Notes: generated by a model not told the origin, from the letters alone. A stretch of DNA of 64,000 nucleotides from Streptomyces griseochromogenes (GCF_001542625.1 NZ_CP016279.1:6634001-6698000), one strand, 5' to 3'. Positions 1 to 9,030 are shown, counted from the first letter of the stretch. A program made the numbers and translations.

Positions 1-1
1 C

Positions 2-193
2 GCCTACCACCGCATCCTGGACATCGCCACCGACGAGCAGCGCCCCCACCTCGACCGGTACATGACCGCCTTCGCGTACTGGCACTTCCGCCGCAGTCGC
101 TACCGCTGGCACGACGTCTATCCCGGTCCGACGCCGATCGACACGGGCTTCACAGCACAGTCTTCCTGCGCCGGTAGTACACGACCGTCGTAG
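2..193 (+). CDS. C-terminal fragment of an unidentified protein (cut by window edge)
   Basis: An open frame enters from the left edge and runs to TAG at 191-193, about 63 residues. The part up to about residue 50 is rich in aromatic and basic residues (AYWHFRRSRYRWHDVY) and reads like real coding sequence. The last ~14 residues overlap the tail of the opposite-strand pseudogene at 150-380, so the original end of this protein may have been altered by the same rearrangement. I do not recognise the family. Confidence 0.4.
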   Translation, partial: AYHRILDIATDEQRPHLDRYMTAFAYWHFRRSRYRWHDVYPGPTPIDTGFTAQSSCAGSTRPS

Positions 194-380
194 CCGCCAG
201 CAGGGGCGCCCAGGCCAGCAGCGGGAGGTATCACACCCCCTGCGCGGCCACCGGGAGCCCGGCGACCTGGGCGATCCGCCACAGGCCGGACGGCACGGTG
301 ACAAGTGGCACCGTGTGGGCGGCGAGGACAGCCCAACGGGGAACATCGGGCAGCGCGTCGATCTTGAACATGCGTTCCAT
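150..380 (-). pseudogene. Deleted and interrupted small membrane-protein gene
   Basis: Reading the minus strand from ATG at 380 gives MERMFKIDALPDVPRWAVLA and about 30 more residues ending GLPVAAQGV, then TGA at 231-233. The same frame continues directly with YLPLLAWAPLLAATTVVYYR and basic residues to a second TGA at 150-152. N-terminal PRWA..AHTVPL..PSGLWR and C-terminal YLPLLAWAPLLA..YYRRR look like the two ends of a common Streptomyces multi-pass membrane protein of roughly 150-200 residues (recalled, not searched). Most of the middle is missing and the junction carries a stop. I read it as an internally deleted pseudogene. Confidence 0.6.
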
Positions 381-447
381 CGTGCTCACGCGGAGATGCC
401 CGCACTTCGGCGCACAGAATGACGGCCTCCCCATACGGGGGACGAGC

Positions 448-2181
448 TCAGCCGGTGGCCCGCTTCCAGACGGTGAGCAGGCCCTGGTACCCCGGAGGGT
501 CGAAGGAGGTCTCCCCCGAGGAGACGACGGCCGTGAGCCGGAGCATGGCCAGGTTCCCCTGGGAGGTGACCGTGCACAGCACGTCGCCCTTCTTGAGGGC
601 CTTGCCCTGAGCCAGGTCGTTGTTGGGCAGTTCGCTGGGGAGCGGCGCGCTGTCGACGGCCTGTCGGCAGGCCTCCGGGGTGGTTCCGGTGCTCTTGGCG
701 GTGGCGGTGCGGAAGGTCAGGTACTGGTAGATGTACTGGATCTCCGCCGCGTGGTCGCCGATCTCACCGTTCGGGTTCACCTTGGGTGTGTCCAGATCGG
801 CGGTGATCACCTCACCGGTTCCCGGCGAGCCGATCGTCAACGGCCGGTTCTTGAAGAGGGGTTCGTACGTCTTGACCGCCGGGGGTTTCGTGGCGGGCGC
901 CGACGGGGCTTTGCTCTTGGGTGTGCCCTGTGCACCGGCGCCGGTGGTCGGCGCCTTGTGGCCCCCGGCCTCGGATTCGGCGCCGTGGTCGGAGTCTCCG
1001 TAGAGCGACCATGCCGTGCCGGCCACGGCGGCCAGTGCCACGGCGGCGATCGCGAGGTACACGCGGCGCTTTGTGCCCGTACCGTCCGGCACCGGCACCG
1101 GCATCGCGGCCTCGGCCGGTGGCGGGGCGCCGGGCCGGAACGGGGCGGACCGGGTGGGGGCCTGGTGCAGTGGATTGTCGGCCCGCGTGGGTACGTATGT
1201 GGCGGCAGGGCGCTGCCGCGTGGCCGCCGCTTCCTGATCGAGGAGGCGGCGCACGGCCCGGCTCCGCTCGCCGACTTGTGCCGCCAGCGGGGCGGGGAGC
1301 CAGCCTGCCCAGTCGCGCGAGGAACGGCCGGAGGCCCGTTCGCACAGCTCGGCGAGTTCGGCGGGCGCCGGACGGGCGGCGGGGGTCGCGGCGAGGCAGC
1401 GCTCCAGCAGCGGACGCAGTACGTCCGGATAGCCGGAGAGGTCCGGAGGGCGCTGTGCCGTGTTGGCGATCTGGGTGGCGACGGCGAGTCCGCCGCCGGA
1501 GCCATAGGGATGCCGGCCGGTGGCGGCGACCGCGGCGATGAGTCCCAGCGAGAACACGTCGCTCGCCGGGGTCACTTCGCCGCCCGTGCCCTGCTCCGGG
1601 GACATGAACTGCGGGGTGCCGATGAAGCCGCCGCTGCGCGTCAGACGGGTGGACTCGGCAGCCCGGGCAATGCCGAAGTCGATGACCCACGGCCCGTCGG
1701 AGCCGAGGAGGATGTTGCCCGGCTTGAGGTCACGGTGCACGACTCCCGCCGTGTGCACGGCGTCCAGGGCCCGGGCGACGCAGGCGACGAGCTGGAGCGT
1801 GGTGGCCGTGGGCAGCGGACCGTGGACGTCGACGGCCTCGTCGAGGGGAATCCCGGGCACGTACTCCGAGGCCAGCCAGGGCTGTTCGCCCGCCGTGTCG
1901 TGGTCGACCACCGGCACGAGATGGTACCCACGGACCTGCTGAGCCGCCTGGACCTCCTGCTGGAACCGGCGCCGGAACTCACCGTCGCCCGCGTACTCTC
2001 GGCGGATCATCTTGAGTGCGACGGGCTGGTTTCCCCGAGTGCGGGACAGATAGACGGTCCCCATCCCGCCCTCCCCGATCCGGGCCAACAACCGGTAACC
2101 GGCCAGTTCCTGCGGTTCCTGAGCCGTCAGTGGGCGAAAGACGCCCTCGGTTCCCGTGATGGGACCCACCCCCGTCTGCAT
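448..2181 (-). CDS. Membrane-anchored Ser/Thr protein kinase
   Basis: 577 residues. N-terminal Hanks-type kinase domain (about 28-285): glycine loop GEGGMG at 37, ATP lysine in VALKMI (K57), HRDLKPGN with catalytic D151, DFG at 168-170, and GTPQFMSPEQ in the activation segment. A low-complexity Pro/Arg linker leads to one membrane helix (about 374-393), followed by an extracellular domain of about 180 residues with no PASTA repeats and several conserved-looking Cys. The layout predicts an intracellular kinase with an outside sensor. It is transcribed alone, divergent from the P450 at 2424. Signal and substrates cannot be told from sequence. Confidence 0.93.
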   Translation of the reverse strand: MQTGVGPITGTEGVFRPLTAQEPQELAGYRLLARIGEGGMGTVYLSRTRGNQPVALKMIRREYAGDGEFRRRFQQEVQAAQQVRGYHLVPVVDHDTAGEQPWLASEYVPGIPLDEAVDVHGPLPTATTLQLVACVARALDAVHTAGVVHRDLKPGNILLGSDGPWVIDFGIARAAESTRLTRSGGFIGTPQFMSPEQGTGGEVTPASDVFSLGLIAAVAATGRHPYGSGGGLAVATQIANTAQRPPDLSGYPDVLRPLLERCLAATPAARPAPAELAELCERASGRSSRDWAGWLPAPLAAQVGERSRAVRRLLDQEAAATRQRPAATYVPTRADNPLHQAPTRSAPFRPGAPPPAEAAMPVPVPDGTGTKRRVYLAIAAVALAAVAGTAWSLYGDSDHGAESEAGGHKAPTTGAGAQGTPKSKAPSAPATKPPAVKTYEPLFKNRPLTIGSPGTGEVITADLDTPKVNPNGEIGDHAAEIQYIYQYLTFRTATAKSTGTTPEACRQAVDSAPLPSELPNNDLAQGKALKKGDVLCTVTSQGNLAMLRLTAVVSSGETSFDPPGYQGLLTVWKRATG

Positions 2182-2334
2182 CGGTCGTCGTGCCGCGCTC
2201 CCGCGTTGATGCGGCCATGCTCAAGATCGTCATCGTAGCGGCGGGCACCGCCTTCCCCGGGCCCGCCCGACGGGGCATGCGGGCCCTCACGAGTCCTGAC
2301 GCGCCCTGGCCGGGGGCGGCGGCCGCTCGGAGGC

Positions 2335-2370
2335 GGACTGTCACCATGTGCACCTGCTCACGTACAGTCC
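2335..2370. promoter_or_regulatory. Inverted repeat in kinase/P450 intergenic region
   Basis: The divergent intergenic region 2182-2423 contains a perfect 7-bp inverted repeat, GGACTGT at 2335-2341 and ACAGTCC at 2364-2370, 22 bp apart and about 55 bp upstream of the P450 start. It is a candidate operator for the P450, but the half-sites are short and chance cannot be excluded. Confidence 0.3.
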
Positions 2371-2423
2371 GTGTGCCAGCGCTTCCTTACGCTCAAGCCC
2401 ATCGGTCGACCGGGAGAAGAACC

Positions 2424-3779
2424 ATGGACACCGCAGCCGGCCCCGGCTCCCTTCATCAGGTTCCCGGAACGGGGCGGCCGCTCCCCGAAGCCGGGCTCGG
2501 GCTCGTGGAGCGGTGGCGTGCGACGGGAGGCGAACTGGTCGAGCTGCTGTCCCAGGTGCGCGAACGGTTCGGCGGGATCGCCGCGTTCCGCCTCGGGCCG
2601 GCTCCCACCGTTCTCGTCACCGACCCGCAGGCGGTCCAGCACGTCCTGGCCCGGCAGCCGGAGCTGTACGTCAAGCGCTCCCACCGCGCCCGCCTGCTGA
2701 TCGGCGACGGCGTCCTGGCCGCCACCGGCACGGCGTGGAAGCGACAACGCCGCTTGCTGCAGTCCCAGTTCACCGGCACCGGGATGCGCCGCTACGAGCA
2801 GCGGATCACCGAGGCCGCCCGGACCACCGCCGGCCGCTGGGCCCGATACGCCCGGACCGGACAGACCCTCGACGTCGGACGGGAGATGCGCCGTTTCGCC
2901 CTGGACGCCATCTGGCGCTCTCTCACCGGGCACCCCCTCGATGACGGAACCGAGCGCGAACTGGCCGCAGTGGCGGCTGTGACAGCCGCCCTGCCGACTC
3001 TGCCCGCCGATGCCACCGAGGCCCAGGGTGCCGTCGCCACCGATCTCGCGCGGATCGATGCGGCCGCCCGGCGCGCCATCGACGCCGCCCGCAGCGGAGC
3101 GGCCGGCCCCCACGGCCCCGGCCTGCTGCACATCCTCACCGAGGCCGCCGCCGAGCGCCCCGAGTACACCGACCGGCTGATCCGCGACGAGTTGGTCACG
3201 CTGCTCGTGGCCGGGCACGAGACCACCGCCACCACCCTGACCTGGCTCTACCTGCTCCTCGACCGGCACCCCGCCGCCCGCGACGAAGCTCTCGCCGCCG
3301 GCGCGGAAGGCTCAGCGCAACGCCGCCAGGCCATCCAGGCCCTGGTCCACGAAACCCTCCGGCTCTACCCCTCCGCCTGGATCCTCCCCCGCCACGCGAC
3401 CGAGGACGACACCCTCGCCGGGTACGCCATCGAGGCGGGCACCGACGTCCTGGTCTGCCCGTACCTCACACACCGTGACCCCGAACTGTGGCCGGACCCG
3501 GAGCACTTCGCCCCCCGGCGCTTCATCACCCCGGACGGCCGGCCCACCCACCCGGGCGCCTACTTCCCCTTCGGCATCGGCCCCCGCGCCTGCCTCGGAC
3601 TGCAATTCGCGCTCCGCGAATCGACCGTCCTGCTCGAACACCTGCTGCCGGTCCACACCCTGGCCTTCTCCTCCACCCCGACGAAGACTGCGTACGGTTT
3701 GACCGTCCGACCCGACGGACCCACCACCGCAACGCTGCTTGCCGCGGGGCCGGATTCGCGTAGGGGCGGGGTCGGCTGA
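2424..3779 (+). CDS. Cytochrome P450
   Basis: 451 residues from ATG at 2424, chosen because GGGAGAAGA sits just upstream; an open frame extends further 5' but is not P450-like. Class hallmarks are all present: I-helix AGHETT (oxygen activation), ExxR as ETLR, PERF-like region HFAPRRF, and heme-binding loop FGIGPRACLG with Cys390 as axial ligand. No membrane anchor, so a soluble bacterial P450 needing ferredoxin partners; none is encoded nearby. It is divergent from the kinase and precedes a small secreted peptide gene at 4162 by 382 bp. Substrate unknown. Confidence 0.95.
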   Translation: MDTAAGPGSLHQVPGTGRPLPEAGLGLVERWRATGGELVELLSQVRERFGGIAAFRLGPAPTVLVTDPQAVQHVLARQPELYVKRSHRARLLIGDGVLAATGTAWKRQRRLLQSQFTGTGMRRYEQRITEAARTTAGRWARYARTGQTLDVGREMRRFALDAIWRSLTGHPLDDGTERELAAVAAVTAALPTLPADATEAQGAVATDLARIDAAARRAIDAARSGAAGPHGPGLLHILTEAAAERPEYTDRLIRDELVTLLVAGHETTATTLTWLYLLLDRHPAARDEALAAGAEGSAQRRQAIQALVHETLRLYPSAWILPRHATEDDTLAGYAIEAGTDVLVCPYLTHRDPELWPDPEHFAPRRFITPDGRPTHPGAYFPFGIGPRACLGLQFALRESTVLLEHLLPVHTLAFSSTPTKTAYGLTVRPDGPTTATLLAAGPDSRRGGVG

Positions 3780-4161
3780 GCTCTCGCGGGTGTACGGCAG
3801 GCATCGACTCCGCAAGACGCGAGTGGGAGATCACCGCGCCGATGGCGCCCTCGGGGACTCCGCGTTCCTCGCGCCGACGTTCTCCGTCGCCCCGTCGATC
3901 CGCGTCCGCGACGCCGGCCGCTCCCAGACGGGCGCCGCCTTCCTCACCACCTCACCGGTGGCCGGATGGAGGCCCGGTCGCCCTCCGGGAGATTCGTCGT
4001 GCCGCCGACTGCGCCGAATGGGGATGAAAAATCCCCACCGACCTGCTGCGATTACTTTCTGTGCGCCTTCGATATGCAGGGTGTGCGGGCCTACGCAACC
4101 CTTGGAGGTATTCCTCCCAAGACACCCGTCTTGCCACAGGACCCAGGAAGGACCGTTCGCC
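3780..4161. other. Non-coding gap with small hairpins before the peptide gene
   Basis: 382 bp with no convincing gene on either strand. It holds a 7-bp hairpin with an A-rich loop (TGGGGAT at 4019-4025, ATCCCCA at 4031-4037) and a second imperfect hairpin around 4107-4130 just upstream of the peptide gene. These could be a weak terminator or leader structure. Open frames across it lack family character. Confidence 0.35.
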
Positions 4162-4329
4162 ATGCGACACATAGCCGCCCTCTTCATCGCCGCGCTCCTC
4201 GGAGCGATCGCCGCCCCTGCCGGTTCCGCCGCGGCCGCCCCGTCCCACACGAACGCCCAGGCGGTCGTGGCCCACAGCACCGTCCCCATGCCGTGCGACA
4301 CCTACGTGACGAGCAAGCTCTGCTGGTGA
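4162..4329 (+). CDS. Small secreted peptide (55 aa) with two cysteines
   Basis: ATG at 4162 preceded by AGGAAGGA. The first ~30 residues form a clear Sec signal peptide (MRHIAALFIAALLGAIAAPA, then SAAAAP as likely cleavage site). The mature part would be only about 25 residues, ending PCDTYVTSKLCW, with two Cys able to close a 10-residue disulfide loop and aromatic residues at the end. A strong hairpin terminator follows the stop directly, which supports a real expressed gene. No function recognised; could be a secreted signalling or antimicrobial peptide, or simply a small exported protein. Confidence 0.65.
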   Translation: MRHIAALFIAALLGAIAAPAGSAAAAPSHTNAQAVVAHSTVPMPCDTYVTSKLCW

Positions 4330-4346
4330 CCCCTTCTTGGCTCGGG

Positions 4347-4378
4347 ACAGGCCGCTGGACCTTGAGGTCGCGGCCTGT
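4347..4378 (+). terminator. Hairpin terminator after the small peptide gene
   Basis: Perfect 9-bp stem ACAGGCCGC/GCGGCCTGT with a 14-nt loop, beginning 18 bp after the stop codon of the 55-residue peptide. No U-tract is obvious, which is normal for Streptomyces terminators. Confidence 0.65.
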
Positions 4379-4713
4379 TCTCGTGTGCGCGCGGATGCCG
4401 CCGGCCCATCCGCAGGCGGCGGCGCGGGCGAGGCCCCATCCGCAGGCGGTCGGCCCCAGCAGCACCGCCAGGCCGAGCATCAGGACCGTTGCGGCTCTTC
4501 CCCGGGAGGCTCCGGCCACCGGACTTCGACGCCGATGCCCACAACCAGCGGAACCGTAGCGGGGCAGGAGTATTGACTCGCAAGGCGGCACTGGCGATCC
4601 TCATGGCGCACCGATTGTAAAAGACATGACAAGTCGGTGCTGCGCGAGGGGCTGACGGGCCGGGACCTCCTCGTCGGTCCATCGCGTATCCCTTCGACCG
4701 AGGGACGTGGGCC
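4379..4713. other. Intergenic region with a short direct repeat
   Basis: 335 bp without a supported gene. It contains CCCATCCGCAGGCGG twice in near-exact form (around 4407 and 4436). The minus strand has one hydrophobic stretch but no start or family support. The promoter of the downstream amidohydrolase gene should lie near 4600-4700. Confidence 0.3.
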
Positions 4714-6777
4714 GTGGCCATGACCAGACGCCCGTACCGCAGACGCAAAGACGTCACCGTGATGTCGCTGCTCCTCCTCGTACTGGCCATCGTGCTCGGC
4801 CCCACCCCGAGTTCGGCGGCCGGACATGACTGGTGGATCCCGAGCGCACGACCGACGCCGGACTCCCAGATCGACGTCACCGGCGAACCGTTCACGGGCA
4901 CCGACGCCAAGGGCGACGTGCGCGGGTTCGTCGACGCCCACGACCACCTGTTCGCCAACGAGGCCTTCGGCGGGCGGCTCATCTGCGGCAAGGTGTTCTC
5001 CGAGGCCGGGATCGCCGACGCCCTGAAGGACTGTCCCGAGCACTACCCCGACGGATCGCTCGCCGTCTTCGACTTCATCACCAAGGGCGGTGACGGCAGG
5101 CACGACCCGGTCGGCTGGCCCACGTTCAAGGACTGGCCGGCGCACGACTCGCTGACCCACCAGCAGAACTACTACGCCTGGGTGGAGCGTGCATGGCGCG
5201 GCGGCCAGCGGGTGCTCGTCAACGACCTCGTCACCAACGGCGTGATCTGCTCGGTGTACTTCTTCAAGGACCGCAGCTGTGACGAGATGACATCCATCCG
5301 GCTGCAGGCGAAGCTGACGTACGATCTGCAGGCCTACATCGACAAGATGTACGGTGGCCCGGGCAAGGGCTGGTTCCGGATCGTCACCGACAGCGCGCAG
5401 GCCCGTGAGGTCGTCGAACAGGGCAAGCTGGCGGTCGTCCTCGGCGTGGAGACCTCCGAGCCGTTCGGCTGCAAGATGATCCTGGACGTCCCGCAGTGCG
5501 ACCGGAAGGACATCGACGCCGGTCTGGACGAGCTGTACGCGCTGGGCGTGCGCAGCATGTTCCTGTGCCACAAATTCGACAACGCGTTGTGCGGCGTCCG
5601 CTTCGACTCGGGCAGCCTCGGAACGGCCATCAACGTCGGGCAGTTCCTGTCGACCGGCACCTTCTGGAAGACGGAGAAGTGCGCGGGTCCGCAGCACGAC
5701 AACCCCATCGGCTCGGCCGCGGCGCCCGGCGCGGAGGCGAAACTCCCGGTCGGCGTGACGGTTCCCTCGTACGCCTCGGACGCGCAGTGCAACGTCCGCG
5801 GGCTCACCGACCTGGGCGAGTACGCCGTGCGCGGCATGATGAAGCGCAAGATGATGCTGGAGATCGACCACATGAGCGTCAAGGCGGTCGGCCGGGCGCT
5901 CGACATCCTCGAGGCCGAGTCCTATCCCGGTGTGATCTCCTCGCACAGCTGGATGGACCTGAACTGGACCGACCGGGTCTACGGCCTCGGCGGCTTCATC
6001 GCCCAGTACATGCACGGCTCGGAGGGATTCGTCGCCGAGGCCGACCGCACCAAGGCACTGCGGGACAAGTACGGCGTCGGATACGGCTACGGCACGGACA
6101 TGAACGGGGTCGGCGGCTGGCCGGGCCCCAGGGGCGCGGACGCCCCCGACAAGGTCACGTACCCCTTCCGCAGCGTGGACGGCGGCTCCGTCATCGACCG
6201 GCAGACCACGGGTGAGCGCACCTGGGACCTGAACACCGACGGAGCCGCGCACTATGGCCTCGTCCCGGACTGGATCGAGGACATCCGGCTCGTCGGCGGC
6301 CAAGGCGTGGTGAACGATCTCTTCCGGGGTGCCGAGTCCTACCTCGACACCTGGGGAGCCACCGAGCGGCACCAGGCGGGAGTCAACCTCGCCAAGGGGG
6401 CCCCGGCCACGGCCAGTTCGACCGAGTGGAACCCGTTCACCGGCTATGCGCCCGACCGCGCCGTCGACGGCACCCGGGACACCCGCTGGGCCAGCGGCTG
6501 GAGCGACGACCAGTGGCTGCGGATCGACCTGGGTTCGACCCACCGGATCGGGCAGGTCACGCTCGACTGGGAGCGCGCGTACGGGAAGTCGTACAGCATC
6601 CAGCTCTCGGCGGACGGCACGAACTGGCAGACGGTCTGGTCGACCACCACGGGCGACGGCGGCCTCGACACCGGGCGGTTCACCGGCACACCGGCGCGTT
6701 ACGTCCGCATCGCCGGCACGGAGCGCGGCACCAAGTGGGGATACTCGCTGTACGAGGTCGAGGTCCACAGCGGCTGA
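4714..6777 (+). CDS. Secreted amidohydrolase/dipeptidase-like protein with C-terminal F5/8 (discoidin) domain
   Basis: 687 residues from GTG 4714 (ATG 4720 is an alternative). Signal peptide: basic RRPYRRRK then a hydrophobic helix ending PSSAAG. The catalytic region (about 60-540) has a metal-hydrolase look: FVDAHDHLF near the start, LGVETSEPFGC, EIDHMSVKAVGRALDI and ISSHSWMDL, reminiscent of membrane-dipeptidase-type amidohydrolases. From about residue 557 a coagulation factor 5/8 type C module follows (ATASSTEWNPFTGYAPDRAV, then WLRIDLGSTHRIGQVTLDW), which usually binds carbohydrate or surface ligands. Several Cys pairs suggest extracellular disulfides. Substrate not determinable. Confidence 0.85.
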   Translation: MAMTRRPYRRRKDVTVMSLLLLVLAIVLGPTPSSAAGHDWWIPSARPTPDSQIDVTGEPFTGTDAKGDVRGFVDAHDHLFANEAFGGRLICGKVFSEAGIADALKDCPEHYPDGSLAVFDFITKGGDGRHDPVGWPTFKDWPAHDSLTHQQNYYAWVERAWRGGQRVLVNDLVTNGVICSVYFFKDRSCDEMTSIRLQAKLTYDLQAYIDKMYGGPGKGWFRIVTDSAQAREVVEQGKLAVVLGVETSEPFGCKMILDVPQCDRKDIDAGLDELYALGVRSMFLCHKFDNALCGVRFDSGSLGTAINVGQFLSTGTFWKTEKCAGPQHDNPIGSAAAPGAEAKLPVGVTVPSYASDAQCNVRGLTDLGEYAVRGMMKRKMMLEIDHMSVKAVGRALDILEAESYPGVISSHSWMDLNWTDRVYGLGGFIAQYMHGSEGFVAEADRTKALRDKYGVGYGYGTDMNGVGGWPGPRGADAPDKVTYPFRSVDGGSVIDRQTTGERTWDLNTDGAAHYGLVPDWIEDIRLVGGQGVVNDLFRGAESYLDTWGATERHQAGVNLAKGAPATASSTEWNPFTGYAPDRAVDGTRDTRWASGWSDDQWLRIDLGSTHRIGQVTLDWERAYGKSYSIQLSADGTNWQTVWSTTTGDGGLDTGRFTGTPARYVRIAGTERGTKWGYSLYEVEVHSG

Positions 6778-6785
6778 CGAAGAGG

Positions 6786-6824
6786 CCCGGCGGTGCCGCC
6801 GTACACGCCGGCGGCACCGCCGGG
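6786..6824. terminator. Bidirectional terminator between convergent genes
   Basis: Perfect 15-bp inverted repeat (arms CCCGGCGGTGCCGCC and GGCGGCACCGCCGGG) with a 9-nt loop, lying between the plus-strand amidohydrolase stop and the minus-strand subtilisin stop. It can serve both. Confidence 0.85.
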
Positions 6825-6842
6825 CTGCGGTGTCTTTCAGAC

Positions 6843-8054
6843 CTACTCGGTCACCTTCAGCAGCTTGTTGGGCGTTCCGCTGCTCGGGTTGGTGATCTTG
6901 TCGCTGGTTGCCCCGTCGGTCAGCGCGGAGGCGACCTGAGCGGGCGTGGCGTCCGGGTGTCCGGCCAGGTAGACGGCGGCGGCCCCGGTGACGTGGGGGG
7001 TCGCCATGGAGGTGCCGGAGATCGTCTTGGTCCCCTGGTCACTGTCGTTCCAGTCGGAGGTGATGTCCGAACCCGGCGCGTACAGGTCCACGATCTTGCC
7101 GAAGTTGGAGAAGTCCGACTGGGCGTCGTCCTTGGTGCTGGAGGCGACCGTGATGGCCTCGGGGACGCGGGCCGGTGAACTCTGCCCCGCGTCCGCCGAC
7201 TCGTTGCCGGCGGCGACCGCGAACGTGACGCCCGAGGCGATGGCCTTCTTGACCGCCTCGTCGAGAGCCGGGTCGGCGCCGCCGCCGAGGCTCATGTTGG
7301 CCACCGAGGGACCCTTGTGGTTCTTGGTCACCCAGTCGATGCCGGCGACGACCTGCTCGGTGGTACCGGAGCCGTTGTTGTCGAGCACACGGACCGCGAC
7401 GATCTTCGCCTTCTTGGCCACACCATGGGCGGCGCCGGCGATGGTGCCCGCCACGTGGGTGCCGTGGCCGTTGCCGTCGTCGGCGGAGTCGTCGTTGTCG
7501 ACGGCGTCGAACCCGTAACTGGCGCGGCCCTCGAAGTCCTTGTGGCTGATGCGTACGCCGGTGTCGATGACGTACGCGGTCACCCCGTCTCCGGCCTTGT
7601 CCGGGTAGGTGTACTTCCCGTCGCCTGCCGTGTCCTTCTGGTCGATGCGGTCCAGGCCCCAGGACGGCGGATTGTCCTGGGTGGCGTCGATGTGGAACTT
7701 CTTGTTCTGGACCACCGTGGCGACCGAGGGGTCGGCGGCCAGGCGCTTGGCCTCCGTCTCGGAGAGGTCGCTGGCCGAGAAGCCGTTGACCGCCGAGCCG
7801 TAGCTCCGGCCGAGCTTGCCGCCGTACTCCGCGGCCAGGTCCTTCTTCTCGTCCTGGGAGGCCTTCTGGTCCAGGAGGACGATGTAGCTTCCGGCCACGG
7901 CCCCTTGGGCGTTCAGACCGTAGACCGTGCCCTCCGCGGGCTGGCCCGCCTGGGCGAGGGGGGACACGTACAGGGCGGTACCGACGACGGTTGCGACGGC
8001 CGCGACGGCGGTGACGGTCCTGGCCTTGCTTATGCGTTTGTGATGCGCCGTCAA
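6843..8054 (-). CDS. Secreted subtilisin-family (S8) serine protease
   Basis: 403 residues: signal peptide (about 1-36, ending AQAG), an I9-type propeptide (about 55-125, SYIVLLDQKAS to NKKFHI), then a proteinase K/aqualysin-like catalytic domain. The triad is complete: D164 in VIDTGV, H197 in GHGTHVAGT, S349 in SGTSMATPH, with oxyanion N284 in AAGNES. It lacks extra C-terminal domains. Transcribed alone, convergent with the amidohydrolase. Expected role is extracellular protein degradation. Confidence 0.95.
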   Translation of the reverse strand: MTAHHKRISKARTVTAVAAVATVVGTALYVSPLAQAGQPAEGTVYGLNAQGAVAGSYIVLLDQKASQDEKKDLAAEYGGKLGRSYGSAVNGFSASDLSETEAKRLAADPSVATVVQNKKFHIDATQDNPPSWGLDRIDQKDTAGDGKYTYPDKAGDGVTAYVIDTGVRISHKDFEGRASYGFDAVDNDDSADDGNGHGTHVAGTIAGAAHGVAKKAKIVAVRVLDNNGSGTTEQVVAGIDWVTKNHKGPSVANMSLGGGADPALDEAVKKAIASGVTFAVAAGNESADAGQSSPARVPEAITVASSTKDDAQSDFSNFGKIVDLYAPGSDITSDWNDSDQGTKTISGTSMATPHVTGAAAVYLAGHPDATPAQVASALTDGATSDKITNPSSGTPNKLLKVTE

Positions 8055-8373
8055 GAGGGGTCTCCTCGTGAAGTGGGGGGATTTACGTTCGGGTGGCAGC
8101 GCTGCGCGTGCTCTGGAGGGTGCCGAGTTGTTGCGTGCAGATCAATCCCTTGACGTGCCCCTGACACTCCCCACCATGATCGATCTCCACAGGACTTACG
8201 CACATTCGAAGCAACCCGCGCGCAAACGTGCAGCCCTTCGCGCTGGTTGAATCACCAAGGAACAGTCAAGAATTATCCGTGCGGATTTCTTCACCACCCG
8301 CTCACGTGCGGCGGGGTGAGGCGTCACCTCGCGCTGTTCGCGCGGTGACGCGCGCACGGAACAGAGGGGCACG
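8055..8373. other. Upstream region of the subtilisin gene
   Basis: 319 bp between the subtilisin start and the thioesterase terminator. It is lower in GC than its surroundings around 8150-8290 (ACTTACGCACATTCGAAGCA and nearby), as expected for a promoter region. No gene is supported on either strand. Confidence 0.4.
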
Positions 8374-8420
8374 CGACGAGGCCGGGGCGATGGTGATCAG
8401 CCATCGCCCCGGCCTCGTCG
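8374..8420 (-). terminator. Very strong hairpin downstream of thioesterase gene
   Basis: A perfect 20-bp inverted repeat with a 7-nt loop (TGATCAG at 8394-8400), 52 bp beyond the stop of the minus-strand thioesterase gene. Its position fits termination of the monooxygenase-thioesterase transcript. Confidence 0.8.
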
Positions 8421-8472
8421 AGGGCGCACGGTTTCGCCGTCAGGCGGACCCGCTCTCACTCCCTTCCCGCGG

Positions 8473-9030
8473 TCAGGCCTGCTCGGGCAGGGCGAAGATC
8501 GCGCACGTGGTGGTGGCGTGCGCGTAGAGCTTCCCGTCCGCGGTGCCGACGACCCTGGCCTCGGCGGTCGCGGTGGTGCGGCCCGCGTGGACCACGGTGC
8601 CCTCACAGCGCAGGGTCGGGGTGTCCATGAAGACGGGGCGCACCATGTGCACGCCGAGCTGGATCGTGGTGTAGGCACGCCCCACGGGCAGCGTCGACAT
8701 CACGGCACTTCCGAGGGCCGAGTCGAGGAGCGTGGCGAGGAAGCCGCCGTGCACCGTACCCATGGGGTTGAGCAGGTGCTCGGCGGGCTCACCCTCGAAC
8801 ACGGCCCGGCCGCATTCCGCCGCCACCAGACGGAATCCGAGCGTCCCGCAGATCGGCGCCTGCGGGAAGCGGCCCTCGACACACAGCTGGAGCACCTCCA
8901 GACCCGAGAGGCCGGCGCCGTCGGCGTAGCTGGTGGGCGCTGCCCACGTGTGGGTGCGGGTGCGGACGGCGGAGCCCGTGCCGCGCGGGGCCGCAGGGGC
9001 CGTCGCCGGGACGGGGGTCATCGATGTCAT
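8473..9030 (-). CDS. PaaI-family hotdog thioesterase
   Basis: 185 residues from ATG 9030, preferred over ATG 9063 because GTGGAG lies upstream. The hotdog-fold signature is clear: LLNPMGTVHGGFLATLLDSA (the HGG helix start with catalytic Asp), LGVHMVRPVF, and CEGTVVHAGRTTATAEARV. Such enzymes hydrolyse small acyl-CoA thioesters. The N-terminal ~45 residues are a Pro/Ala-rich extension. It follows the monooxygenase gene at 9092 by 61 bp on the same strand, so the two are probably co-transcribed and controlled by the divergent GlxA-type regulator. Confidence 0.88.
   Translation of the reverse strand: MTSMTPVPATAPAAPRGTGSAVRTRTHTWAAPTSYADGAGLSGLEVLQLCVEGRFPQAPICGTLGFRLVAAECGRAVFEGEPAEHLLNPMGTVHGGFLATLLDSALGSAVMSTLPVGRAYTTIQLGVHMVRPVFMDTPTLRCEGTVVHAGRTTATAEARVVGTADGKLYAHATTTCAIFALPEQA

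Noticed and set aside
298..2238. Long open frame (646 aa) antisense to the Ser/Thr kinase
   Set aside because: Mirror of GC-rich coding sequence; no domain character, whereas the minus strand encodes a complete kinase.
4480..6768. 762-aa open frame antisense to the amidohydrolase
   Set aside because: Arg/Val/Asp-biased shadow translation; the plus strand carries signal peptide, catalytic and discoidin domains.
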